IMG/VR virus record: IMGVR_UViG_3300031654_000214
Coordinates: 1-30,388 of that record
Origin: a virus
Length of the DNA: 30,388 bases
Direction: 5' to 3' (one strand)
Part shown: in pieces, positions 1 through 7,368 of the stretch
How the letters are laid out: each line of letters begins with the position of its first letter
Position numbering within the stretch: position 1 is the stretch's first letter
Notes under the pieces: generated by a model
The model's database searches: none
The model's input: only the letters and a program-made list of their open reading frames with translations
Told to the model about the DNA's origin: nothing
Translations under genes and position numbers: made by a program

Positions 1-1003
1 CTACGTATTCGATCAGCCGCTTCGGCTGCACGCCCCAGTCTTGCCCGTAGTCTTCGTGATGCAAGTGCTTGCAGTAGGTGTCCCGTGGGTCACAACCGAT
101 GAACCGCACAAGAGCCTCGGAGGTGTTCCAAGCCCTCATGCCATCGAGGACCGTGTGCCTGCAATCCTTCACCACCACGCCTACAGGCATCGGGCTGTCC
201 ACCGTCTGCCAATGGGAGAGCCGCGAGATTCGGGCCTGATCCGTGTTCTGGACCAACAGGTGAGAGGTGCCCTTGTTCTCCTCGGTGATGTAGCCGGACA
301 CAGAACCCGCCCAGAAACTTTCCAGCAGCACGACCGGGTTCTTTCCCGCGTCGCAGTTTTCGATCCCAAGTTGCCTCACGTCCGCACAGCCGCTGATCCG
401 CACGATCGGTCCGTTGTTCTCGCAGTGCACGATCGAAAGCATGTCCAGGATGCCCGCCGAAAATCCGGAGAGGTAGACGGGTTGGCAGTCGTGACAGTAG
501 GCGACGCGGATATTTCGGGCTAGAAGCACCCAGCCCTCCAACACCTTCAGCCCTGTCCCCCGGCAACGGTAAAACCGCAGACCGGACAACTCGGCCCGAT
601 GTACGTTCTTGACAAGCAAGCCACTGGAGCCGTTTTGCCCGCCATCAAACCACAGATTAGAGACCGAGGGTTGAATCCAGGCACCGTCAACCCCCGTAAC
701 CGTAAGAATGAAGTCCTTACTTTTCTTTCCGTCCCAGCGAAACCGGGCCGCACCCTCGCCGCGAATCGAACAATAGGCGTGTAGAGGCGTGGTGACCGAG
801 TAGGCGCCCGTGTGCATTACCACGTCGTCCTCGTCCTTCCAGGCGTCGTCGAGCGCCGCCTGAATCTCGTCGGTCGTCTTGCACACCCGCACGCCAGGCC
901 GCTGCTTGATTCGATCGGGCGTGTTGGGTGCAGCGACGTAGATTTCCGCACGGGCGAATCCGGCGAAGAACGTCAGCAGCAGGAAAGCTAGGATGTGTTT
1001 CAT
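1..1003 (-). CDS. Exported parallel beta-helix protein, 3' end beyond the window
   Basis: This reading frame starts at ATG 1003 and stays open to the left edge, giving at least 334 residues. The N-terminus is a classical signal peptide: MKH, a hydrophobic run (ILAFLLLTFFAGF), then a likely ARA cleavage site. The rest has short repeats of the type found in right-handed beta-helices, such as VLLARNIRVAYC, ILDMLSIVHCENN and VRQLGIENCDA, where each turn is about 20-25 residues. Such folds occur in pectate lyases, phage tailspikes and depolymerases. The start lies 3 bases after the stop of the GH43-like gene, so the two are one operon. The signal peptide is unusual for a virion protein, which normally assembles in the cytoplasm, so this may be an exported enzyme rather than a tailspike. 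No catalytic residues can be assigned. The fold is supported by the repeat pattern; the substrate is unknown. Confidence 0.75.
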   Translation of the reverse strand, partial: MKHILAFLLLTFFAGFARAEIYVAAPNTPDRIKQRPGVRVCKTTDEIQAALDDAWKDEDDVVMHTGAYSVTTPLHAYCSIRGEGAARFRWDGKKSKDFILTVTGVDGAWIQPSVSNLWFDGGQNGSSGLLVKNVHRAELSGLRFYRCRGTGLKVLEGWVLLARNIRVAYCHDCQPVYLSGFSAGILDMLSIVHCENNGPIVRISGCADVRQLGIENCDAGKNPVVLLESFWAGSVSGYITEENKGTSHLLVQNTDQARISRLSHWQTVDSPMPVGVVVKDCRHTVLDGMRAWNTSEALVRFIGCDPRDTYCKHLHHEDYGQDWGVQPKRLIEYV

Positions 1004-1006
1004 GGT

Positions 1007-2605
1007 CTAGTCCGGCGTGCAGACGGCCGTCTCCTGAAACCACTTGGGGTCGCTCGTCCCTGGAGCGTTGTAATAACGAAAGCGGACGGACGCATATTGG
1101 GCCAGGGTAATCGACTCGCCAACAACGGTCTGCACATCAGCTGCATCCGCAATAGTAACGTTATTCGCAATGCCGTTGCGAATAACAATCGTCATCCCGT
1201 CCCGAATGCCAGTCTCACCTAGAGTCAGTGTAAGGCCGTCTGAATCATAAGTACCGATCCGGTTGTACTTAACTGTAGGCGTAAGGGTATAGGTGGCCGG
1301 ACCGCCGTTCCCGTTGTCTGCCACCGTATGAGTGAAAATATGCTCAGCGTGAACCACCTCGCCCGTCGTGCTCTGGAGGATCAGATTCGTGCCGTCACTG
1401 TAAATGGCCTGATTGGCGTTCGGACCGAGAATCAGCTCGTGGCGCACGCCGAGCCCACTACCCACGCGACCGACTATCGCCGTCTGGTCGATGGTGGCGT
1501 AACCGATCCGGGCGAGGTACGACGATGTATTCCGAACGCCAAAGTAGAGCATTCCAACTGACGACGTGCCGAAGTCATCGCCGAATAGACAGGGTCCTTC
1601 AATCCGGCACTTTTCCCAATGATTGGCTTGACTCACTCTCGGGACCAAGACCGGATTCCCCGGGTAGCGCGTCCAGCTTGTAAGGTTTGAGGACTTGGCA
1701 AAACCGATGCTGAACTCGGAGCCATCTGTGGCGCTTCCGTTGTAGCCTAAGAGATATTCACCAGAGGCAAACTGGTAAAGGTAGGGATTGGCTACTCCAT
1801 AACCCTCCCACGTGCTGGTGACCTCGCTGAGCAGGGCAGCTCCCGAATTGAGCGCAGTAAACGTGATCCCGTCCGCGGAAGTCGCCCCGAAGATCCGGTA
1901 GTGAGTGCCTACTAGCGACTCGAATAATAGGATGTAGTTACCAGCATTGTTGATAATACAATATGGAATCCCCATGCTGTTTGTAGCACCGATGCCAGCA
2001 AAATCGGCCGCAGTCAATATCGGCCCACCGTCTGTATCGTACTTCGTCCAACTAATCCCATCCGTGCTCGTCGCCCGCCCAACCCCGTACGTTGTGCCGG
2101 TGTGGCTACAATAGAACATCACGTAGCTTTTTGCGCCTAACTTAATCACGCAGCAACCCAATGTGCCGTTTGCATCCCATTCGCCGCCAGCACCTTCCAG
2201 AATCGGATTGCCAGCGTCTTTGGCCCAAGTAACCCGATCACTACTGGTCGCTCGACCGATGGCGCGGGTGCTGGAGTCGGCGTAGCCGGTGTAGTAAAGG
2301 ATGTACTTGTCGGATTCCGTTACGGGATCACCGCTAGTGTCGATCATCAGCCGTGGATCCCTGACGCCCTGATCGTCCCACTCGGCTCCGGCCCCCCAGT
2401 CCAGCACGGGATTGTTGGCCGTATCCCTGACAACCGGGGCCACGCGCACGCCACCGGCAAAGGCCTGCACCTGGAACTGGTCGGTCTGCACGGCTTCGGT
2501 GGTCACCAGCTTGGATTGACCACCCTGGTAGTATCTTGCGCCCAACAGCCCCACGGCCGTCAGGGCGAGGGCCAGTAGCACGCAGAAGATTGCAATCCGT
2601 TTCAT
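1007..2605 (-). CDS. GH43-like five-bladed beta-propeller protein with export signal and fibre-like C-terminus
   Basis: The 532-residue protein begins with a signal peptide or membrane anchor (MKRIAIFCVLLALALTAVGL). Residues about 60-375 hold repeated propeller-blade motifs: YILYYTGY, GRATSSDRVTWAKD, YVMFYCSHTG, GRATSTDGISWTKYD, FGATSADGITF and GFAKSSNLTSWTRY. This pattern is typical of GH43/GH32 glycoside hydrolases. The family's acidic pair appears to be present as Asp83 in VRDPRL and Glu336 in RIEGPCL, so activity on a glycan is plausible. From about residue 380 the sequence changes to a low-complexity beta-rich region like phage fibre or appendage domains. The stop precedes the next start by 3 bases. 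It could be a receptor-glycan depolymerase or a secreted host-modifying enzyme. The propeller call is firm; the substrate is not known. Confidence 0.72.
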   Translation of the reverse strand: MKRIAIFCVLLALALTAVGLLGARYYQGGQSKLVTTEAVQTDQFQVQAFAGGVRVAPVVRDTANNPVLDWGAGAEWDDQGVRDPRLMIDTSGDPVTESDKYILYYTGYADSSTRAIGRATSSDRVTWAKDAGNPILEGAGGEWDANGTLGCCVIKLGAKSYVMFYCSHTGTTYGVGRATSTDGISWTKYDTDGGPILTAADFAGIGATNSMGIPYCIINNAGNYILLFESLVGTHYRIFGATSADGITFTALNSGAALLSEVTSTWEGYGVANPYLYQFASGEYLLGYNGSATDGSEFSIGFAKSSNLTSWTRYPGNPVLVPRVSQANHWEKCRIEGPCLFGDDFGTSSVGMLYFGVRNTSSYLARIGYATIDQTAIVGRVGSGLGVRHELILGPNANQAIYSDGTNLILQSTTGEVVHAEHIFTHTVADNGNGGPATYTLTPTVKYNRIGTYDSDGLTLTLGETGIRDGMTIVIRNGIANNVTIADAADVQTVVGESITLAQYASVRFRYYNAPGTSDPKWFQETAVCTPD

Positions 2606-2607
2606 GG

Positions 2608-2985
2608 TCAGAACCCGTAGTAGAGGATGTTCACTTTGGCCGACGCGGCCTCCTCGATCAACCGGACCTTCCGCAGGTCCCCGTCATACTCAAGCACATC
2701 GCCGGCCGCTATCCGAAGTCCCGTCGTGGCCGTGGGCGCCGTGCCGTCCGGATCGTCTGACAGCCGGATGCTTTGGTTCTCCGCTTGGATCAGGGCCGAG
2801 TGGCTGTTCGTCGGGATCGTCAGCGAGGTGGCCGACGACAGCGACGTGATCTGCTGGTACCCCCGCGGATACGGCGGGGGCGGCCGGTTCGTCGAGTCGC
2901 TCGCCCCGAGCAGGATTGCAGCGAGCATTGCCGTACTCGCTATCGCGGCGTAGACGCCGAGCCACTCTTTCACGTGTTTGCTCAT
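2608..2985 (-). CDS. Membrane-anchored small protein of the fibre operon
   Basis: The 125-residue protein has one hydrophobic segment near the N-terminus (residues about 9-28, VYAAIASTAMLAAILLGA), then a proline-rich linker (NRPPPPYPRG) and a beta-rich, serine/threonine-rich domain ending LYYGF. A single N-terminal segment suggests a signal anchor with the bulk outside the cytoplasm. AAGGGA lies about 8 bases before the ATG. The gene sits 2 bases before the GH43-like gene and is surely co-transcribed. The C-terminal part resembles small phage appendage or decoration proteins in composition, but I recognise no family. Confidence 0.65.
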   Translation of the reverse strand: MSKHVKEWLGVYAAIASTAMLAAILLGASDSTNRPPPPYPRGYQQITSLSSATSLTIPTNSHSALIQAENQSIRLSDDPDGTAPTATTGLRIAAGDVLEYDGDLRKVRLIEEAASAKVNILYYGF

Positions 2986-2989
2986 CGGA

Positions 2990-3289
2990 TCATTCCCTTT
3001 GTTTGGGTTCGCGTTCCGCAGGCTTGCACCCGCGCGTCTCTCGCCATCGCTCCAATTGGCTTAGCCTCCCGTTCAAGGCCACGCCCGCCTTGCCCATGGC
3101 GACACACTCGGCCGTCAACTGTTCGAGCTTCGCCGCCAGGTGGGGCAGGTCGTTCTTCTTGATCTGCTCCAGGCAGGTCGCCAGCTTGGTCAGCTTTATG
3201 TGCAGCGACACCTGGCTCGCGGCCACCGACGCCAGGAATACGATGCCGCCCACCGCGACGCCCACCCATGCCGCTATCTCGCCGCCCAT
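2990..3289 (-). CDS. Small membrane protein with coiled coil (holin or spanin-like candidate)
   Basis: I chose the start at 3289 because AGGAAAGG lies 8 bases upstream; an ATG 48 bases earlier has no such site. The 99-residue product begins MGGEIAAWVG, has one transmembrane segment (about residues 5-25), then a helical, probably coiled-coil stretch (LTKLATCLEQIKKN, LAAKLEQLTAEC) and a charged C-terminal tail. One N-terminal membrane segment plus a coiled coil is common among small phage lysis accessory proteins, but no endolysin is visible next to it, so the lysis role is only a guess from size and shape. Confidence 0.6.
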   Translation of the reverse strand: MGGEIAAWVGVAVGGIVFLASVAASQVSLHIKLTKLATCLEQIKKNDLPHLAAKLEQLTAECVAMGKAGVALNGRLSQLERWRETRGCKPAEREPKQRE

Positions 3290-3309
3290 GCCGGCTACCT
3301 TTCCTGATA

Positions 3310-3414
3310 CTATGGTTTGGAATCGTTCAGGAAACACATGCGCAACTGCCCTATGATCGAGACCTGGCAGGAACCCGTCTTCACCTCGCGCAAGAAAGAC
3401 TGATAAATCCTCAC
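3310..3414 (-). CDS. Possible small gene, start uncertain
   Basis: The frame ending at 3310 reads like real protein over about 43 codons (TPDELRRIVRIYQSFLREV to CFLNDSKP), faintly like the short helical phage proteins that precede terminase or head genes. No good start codon exists. GTG at 3414 gives 34 residues but cuts into the plausible sequence and lacks a ribosome binding site. The AGGAG upstream sits before an ATG in another frame. A lost start, a frameshift or chance are all possible. Confidence 0.3.
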   Translation of the reverse strand: MRIYQSFLREVKTGSCQVSIIGQLRMCFLNDSKP

Positions 3415-3454
3415 TATCCGACGCAGTTCGTCAGGCGTCGCCTCGGCATCGCTC

Positions 3455-3751
3455 CTAACGCAAGCGGCTTTTCGCGCGCACGTACTCCACCGCGATCCGC
3501 CACTCCTCGCCAGCCCAGGACCAGACGACCGCAACCTCCATGCCCTCCGGAGGTTCGGTTTCCATCACTTCCTTGACCTTAGCCAGCACGGTTTTGATGT
3601 ATTCCTTGTCGTACCTTTCGCCGGCAGTGATCGGCACGCGAAGAGAATCTTTAGGCAAACTGTTGTTCGCCTCTGCCCGTTTACCAAATAAGCTTGCTAT
3701 CAACGCTGCCCCGAGAGCAACGAAGCGTCCAGTGAAATGTCGCCGATTCAT
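3455..3751 (-). CDS. Small exported protein with twin-arginine signal
   Basis: The 98-residue protein starts MNRRHFTGRF, followed by a hydrophobic run (VALGAALIASLF) and an AEA cleavage-type site. The Arg-Arg-x-Phe order matches Tat signal peptides, which export folded proteins. The mature part (about 70 residues) is charged and ends in a motif with three tryptophans (VVWSWAGEEW); I do not recognise it. AGGAGG precedes the ATG by 7 bases. Two further small genes at 10352-10854 have the same kind of signal with unrelated mature parts. The Tat assignment rests on motif reading only. Confidence 0.7.
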   Translation of the reverse strand: MNRRHFTGRFVALGAALIASLFGKRAEANNSLPKDSLRVPITAGERYDKEYIKTVLAKVKEVMETEPPEGMEVAVVWSWAGEEWRIAVEYVRAKSRLR

Positions 3752-3815
3752 AACGACCCTCCTGTGAAAGAAAGACGAAAAACAAACTCTTGCCGCGGTC
3801 CGTTGGAGGACCCCT

Positions 3816-3956
3816 TCACTTCGTGGCGTAGCCCTTGCCGGTGCCTCCGCACGCAGGGCACGGCCGTGTGTACTTTTTCCCCGTCCGCCTCACTACGGCC
3901 GCGATCACGCCTCGGCCGCCGCAGGTGCGGCACTTCCCCTTGTCTGGTGTCCGCAT
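3816..3956 (-). CDS. Small zinc-binding protein with two CxxCxG motifs
   Basis: This 46-residue protein starts at ATG 3956 behind GGGAG. It has two CxxCGG knuckles, CRTCGGRG and CPACGGTG, separated by 20 residues, the pattern of the DnaJ central zinc domain. It probably binds one zinc ion. Its first 52 bases overlap the end of the glycosyltransferase gene in another frame, and I considered it a shadow, but the paired motifs and the ribosome binding site argue for a real gene. Its role is unknown. Confidence 0.6.
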   Translation of the reverse strand: MRTPDKGKCRTCGGRGVIAAVVRRTGKKYTRPCPACGGTGKGYATK

Positions 3957-4918
3957 CGCTCGATCTCCCTCAGCATCTCTCGGCAACGATGCTCGTAGGT
4001 GTGGTTGGCCATGACCCAGTCGCGGCAAGCCTCCCCATATTCCTCTCGATCGGTGTGGGCTCGCCCCAGCAGGATACCGACATGATGATCCAACTGTGCC
4101 TCAGTGGCGTATCGAGAGAAGCCGCAGTGGCACGGGAGGCCGGGCGATTCTCGCCGAACAACGCACGCCCCCATGCCGAGGGCCAGCCAGAGCCGGTCGC
4201 TCCAGTAGCCGTCGAGATTGTGCTGCTGGTCGACGCACAGGGTCACGGCCGCCCGCGACGCTAGGGCCGGCAGGTCCTCGGGCCGGACGAACGGAATGGC
4301 CCGGACCCCGGGCGGTGGATCGCCGCCCGGATGCCCGGCCCACACGATGCTGCGGCTGCACCGAAGGAGATTCGCAACGTCCCCCCGCCTCTGCCTGGCC
4401 GCCGTCGTGAAGTTAGCGAACAGGCACACATCGAACTCCGGCCGCTCAGAATGCTCGCACCGGCCCATCCACGACGGGCAGCCCTGGTCCAGCCAGCGGG
4501 CGTTCACGCCCAGCTCGGCGTACTCGCCCAGCAGCGACCGCTCCTTGACGAACACCACGTCCATCAGCCGCATCATCCGCAGCGTGTCGGTCGCCTCCAG
4601 GGTCTTGCTGGTCGTCCAATGACCCAGGTTCGGCTGCTCGACCAGCGGCAGCCCGGGCTCCGTCGCCATCAGGTCGAACGTCCACTGCGCCCAGGTCGCG
4701 TGCCTTCCCGGAGCTATCTCGGCCACGTCGGCATAGTTCAGTCCAGCGCACCGCTGCTCGAAGAGGACCAGGTCGCACTCGACAGACGCCGCGTGCAGCC
4801 CGCCCACGCTGTGGCAGCCGACCACCTCGTGATCGCAGTTGCACAGCGCCTCGGCGACCCACTCCATCTTCGGCCACGCCGAACGCCGCGGGTAGACGAT
4901 TGCTATTCGCACGGCCAA
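3905..4918 (-). CDS. CgeB-like glycosyltransferase
   Basis: The 337-residue protein opens with a Rossmann-type strand (VRIAIVYPRR). The C-terminal half matches the Glyco_trans_1_2/CgeB type: IVWAGHPGGD, FVRPEDLPAL, then SDRLWLALGMGACVV where the family has its nucleotide-sugar site, and NHTYEHRCREML, the family's HTYxxR signature near the end. Enzymes of this type transfer a sugar from an activated donor; in phages they modify DNA, virion proteins or host surface glycans. It lies between capsid-block genes and exported propeller and helix proteins, so a role in surface or virion glycosylation is inferred. The last 52 bases overlap the small zinc gene. Confidence 0.68.
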   Translation of the reverse strand: MAVRIAIVYPRRSAWPKMEWVAEALCNCDHEVVGCHSVGGLHAASVECDLVLFEQRCAGLNYADVAEIAPGRHATWAQWTFDLMATEPGLPLVEQPNLGHWTTSKTLEATDTLRMMRLMDVVFVKERSLLGEYAELGVNARWLDQGCPSWMGRCEHSERPEFDVCLFANFTTAARQRRGDVANLLRCSRSIVWAGHPGGDPPPGVRAIPFVRPEDLPALASRAAVTLCVDQQHNLDGYWSDRLWLALGMGACVVRRESPGLPCHCGFSRYATEAQLDHHVGILLGRAHTDREEYGEACRDWVMANHTYEHRCREMLREIERCGHQTRGSAAPAAAEA

Positions 4919-4924
4919 CCTCCG

Positions 4925-5485
4925 TCACTTGGCGTCTGCGGCCCCCGGCTTCCACTTGCCGGCCCGCCACCGCTCCATCTCGGACAGCGTCCTCGGGACA
5001 TGCGGGTCCACGGTGTAGTAGTCGATCTTCGGGTCGCCGGGCGGCTGCTTGCCGAATGAGCCGGCGACCAGCTTGGCCACCTTCCGCACCGCGACCAACT
5101 GGTGCATCCAGTACCACCAGCTCGCCAGATCATCCTCCTGCATGTGCTCCTTCACTTGCTCCGGGACGGGCTGGCTGCCCCTGTGCATCACATCCTTGGC
5201 CCGCACGATCGAGTCAAACAGCTCCAGGGCCGGCTTGTTCTCCGGCTCGCTCAGCGGGTCGAACACGCGGCCCCGCCGGTTGCCCATGTCCAGCGCGATG
5301 CACTGGCCGGGCATCTCCAACTGGCAGACCGCGCTTCCCTTCGACATGCTCTGTGGCACCATGCCGGCCGGCGCCCACCGGCCGCGGAACCAGTCCATCA
5401 GGGGCGGGAACTCGATGTTGCTGTTGTGCCCGTCGTCCAGCTCGATCACGATCTCGCCGGGCTTGCCTAAACTCGCCTTGCTCAT
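4925..5485 (-). CDS. Unknown protein next to the capsid gene
   Basis: The 186-residue protein begins MSKASLGKPGEIVIELDDG behind AGGGAG. The middle holds a tryptophan-rich helical stretch (LASWWYWMHQLVAV) and the C-terminus is basic and hydrophilic. No signal peptide or membrane segment is evident. It is the first gene after the capsid terminator, and it precedes the glycosyltransferase by 6 bases. I do not recognise a family. A head or connector accessory role would fit the position only. Confidence 0.65.
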   Translation of the reverse strand: MSKASLGKPGEIVIELDDGHNSNIEFPPLMDWFRGRWAPAGMVPQSMSKGSAVCQLEMPGQCIALDMGNRRGRVFDPLSEPENKPALELFDSIVRAKDVMHRGSQPVPEQVKEHMQEDDLASWWYWMHQLVAVRKVAKLVAGSFGKQPPGDPKIDYYTVDPHVPRTLSEMERWRAGKWKPGAADAK

Positions 5486-5525
5486 CTTGGAACTCCCTTC
5501 GTGCTTGCCGCAGCACTCGTAAGGT

Positions 5526-5579
5526 TAAGAAGAAAACAGGGTGGCGGCCGGGCTCCCGCATGTCGGCAGCCCGGCCGCC
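5526..5579 (-). terminator. Intrinsic terminator after the major capsid gene
   Basis: A perfect 12-bp stem (GGCGGCCGGGCT with AGCCCGGCCGCC) encloses a 13-base loop and is followed on the minus strand by TGTTTTCTTCTT. It begins 8 bases after the capsid stop, as expected for ending a highly expressed head transcript. Confidence 0.85.
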
Positions 5580-5587
5580 GGGGGACA

Positions 5588-7321
5588 TTAGTTCCCGTAG
5601 CTCTTCGGACCGTCGGTCATCTTGCAGATCGACGCCCCGAGCGTCGGCTGGCCGCCGTACCGAGCGCGGACGACGATCAGCCTGGTGTTCTTCAACGCGA
5701 GGGTCTGGCCCTCGACCACGTTCCGGATCTGAATCCCGAGCCGCCGGAACATCTGGTAGTAGCTCAGGTTAACGAACGCGATCGACCCGGTCGGGATCGA
5801 GTCCTGGATCTTGCACGGGTGCTCCAGGAGCGTGTACGACTGGTGGTTCATGCCCAGTAGCCGTCGGGCGTCGGTCGTGTAGACCGGCACGCCCCTCGCC
5901 TGGCGGTACATGTAGTCGCTGGTGACGTACACGCACGCCCTCGGGTTACTGTTGCGCATGGCCTTCGTCAGGCCGAACGCCAGCTTCTCGAAGTCGCCCA
6001 GGGTGAATGGGCCGGTGGTCCCGTTGCTGGAGCTGGACGTGCCCACGCCCGTCGCCGTGAAGATCCCGGTCGGCTCGGTCGTCCCGTCGCCGATCGCTAT
6101 CTGCTCGTCCATCCACTCCTTGAGCTTCATGCCGAGCCTCTGCACGATGTACGTGCCGAAGTTGATCGGCGTGTCCGACTCCCAGTCGAGGCCCAGCTCA
6201 ATCGCCGCCACCGCGGCAAAGATCGATGTGTCGAGGTTGCCGATCAGGCCGGCCGTGCTGACCACGCTGAACGTGGTGCCCTCGGTCTGGGGGCCGAAGC
6301 TCGGGTCGGTCCACGTGCTCCCATCGACCACCGAGCCCCTCGTGAGGTTCTTCATGTCGACCAGCGGGGCCAGCTCGCCGAATAGGATCGGGGCGGCGGC
6401 GATCGCCTCGTCGAACACGCGGGGGATGGCGTAGCTGCCGCCGCTCGTCGTGTCGTCGAGGATCGCCTTCCGCTCCGGCGGCGTCAGCTTCCGGTCGTTC
6501 ACCTCCGTTCCGCTCAGGTCCACGCGGGCCTCCTGTCCGCCGAGCACCCCGACCACGCCCGTCCACTCCATCTCGTGCAGGGCGTGGAGGATCAGTTGGC
6601 GCTCGTGCTCGTTTAGCAGGGCCTCGCAGGCGCTGGGACCGACCGTGCCGCGTAGCAACTGGTACTTCGCGAACGCTCCGCAGACCGCCATGTCCGCCTC
6701 GCTCGGCTCTTGCAGCGGCGGGCCGGATGGCCCGAACCGCCTGGCCGGCTGGCCGGCGAGCGGGTGACCCTTCGTCCCGTCGATCGTCTGCGGACAGACG
6801 AGCGTCTTGCGCTGCATCGAGTACCGCTCGACCGGGGCCTTCAGCCGCGGGTTGCTCTTGCCTGCCGCGGCCTTCGCCATGAACGCGGCGGCGAAGTCGG
6901 CCCGCGTCTCGCCCTCCGCGGCCTTTTCGCGGCCGGCCATGATCTCGTCGACCCGCTTCTCGACCCGCTCGTTGAACTGGTCGGCGGCCTCATCGGCCGA
7001 TCTCGGGACGGCGGCCTCCTCGCCGTCATCCGTGCCGGCAGGCTTCGGCGGCCTCTCGCCGATCTTCTCGGCTAGCGTGCCGATCGCCTGCGTCATCTCG
7101 CCCAGCCCCACGATCATCGGGGCGTTGGCCTCGGCCAGCAGCTTGCCCAGCTCCTCCTTCACATCCGGGTCCTCCGCCATCAGCTCGGCGTACTTCCCGG
7201 CCACCAGCGTGCCATCGCTGATCGCCTTCGTGATCGCCGACTTGTACTCGTCATCGGAGGCATCGGCGGCCACGTCGAGATTCTCGACGGCCCACTTCTT
7301 CAACGCTTCTGTAAGTTCCAT
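5588..7321 (-). CDS. Major capsid protein, HK97 fold, with N-terminal scaffold-like region
   Basis: The start at 7321 has a near-perfect AAAGGAG 8 bases upstream; the longer frame lacks one. The 577-residue protein has a helical, charged N-terminal region (about residues 1-150) that looks like the delta/scaffold domain removed during maturation, then an Ala/Pro-rich linker, then the HK97 capsid core. Core signs are SGGSYAIPRVFDEAI, FGELAPLVDMKN, the E-loop/P-domain stretch KLKEWMDEQIAIGDG followed by PTGIFTATG, and the late A-domain strand LKNTRLIVVRARYGG. The protein is long for the family (about 300-400 residues), which fits a large N-terminal prodomain or extra domain. It follows the protease-AAA+ gene by 47 bases and ends before a strong terminator. 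Confidence 0.93.
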   Translation of the reverse strand: MELTEALKKWAVENLDVAADASDDEYKSAITKAISDGTLVAGKYAELMAEDPDVKEELGKLLAEANAPMIVGLGEMTQAIGTLAEKIGERPPKPAGTDDGEEAAVPRSADEAADQFNERVEKRVDEIMAGREKAAEGETRADFAAAFMAKAAAGKSNPRLKAPVERYSMQRKTLVCPQTIDGTKGHPLAGQPARRFGPSGPPLQEPSEADMAVCGAFAKYQLLRGTVGPSACEALLNEHERQLILHALHEMEWTGVVGVLGGQEARVDLSGTEVNDRKLTPPERKAILDDTTSGGSYAIPRVFDEAIAAAPILFGELAPLVDMKNLTRGSVVDGSTWTDPSFGPQTEGTTFSVVSTAGLIGNLDTSIFAAVAAIELGLDWESDTPINFGTYIVQRLGMKLKEWMDEQIAIGDGTTEPTGIFTATGVGTSSSSNGTTGPFTLGDFEKLAFGLTKAMRNSNPRACVYVTSDYMYRQARGVPVYTTDARRLLGMNHQSYTLLEHPCKIQDSIPTGSIAFVNLSYYQMFRRLGIQIRNVVEGQTLALKNTRLIVVRARYGGQPTLGASICKMTDGPKSYGN

Positions 7322-7352
7322 TTCGGAACTCCTTTCTGAAAAAGCACATTGC

Positions 7353-7368
7353 CGGAGTCGCCTCCGAC
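7353..7368 (-). other. Small hairpin in the protease-capsid spacer
   Basis: Just after the protease stop, the minus strand can form a 6-bp stem GAGTCG/CGACTC with a GAGG loop; CTTTTT follows about 12 bases later, just before the capsid ribosome binding site. It could stabilise the capsid mRNA or act as a weak attenuator. Evidence is base-pairing only. Confidence 0.35.

Noticed and set aside
3768-3815. Terminator before the 3455 Tat-signal gene
   Set aside because: The 5-bp GGTCC/GGACC stem is weak and the T run is more than 10 bases away.
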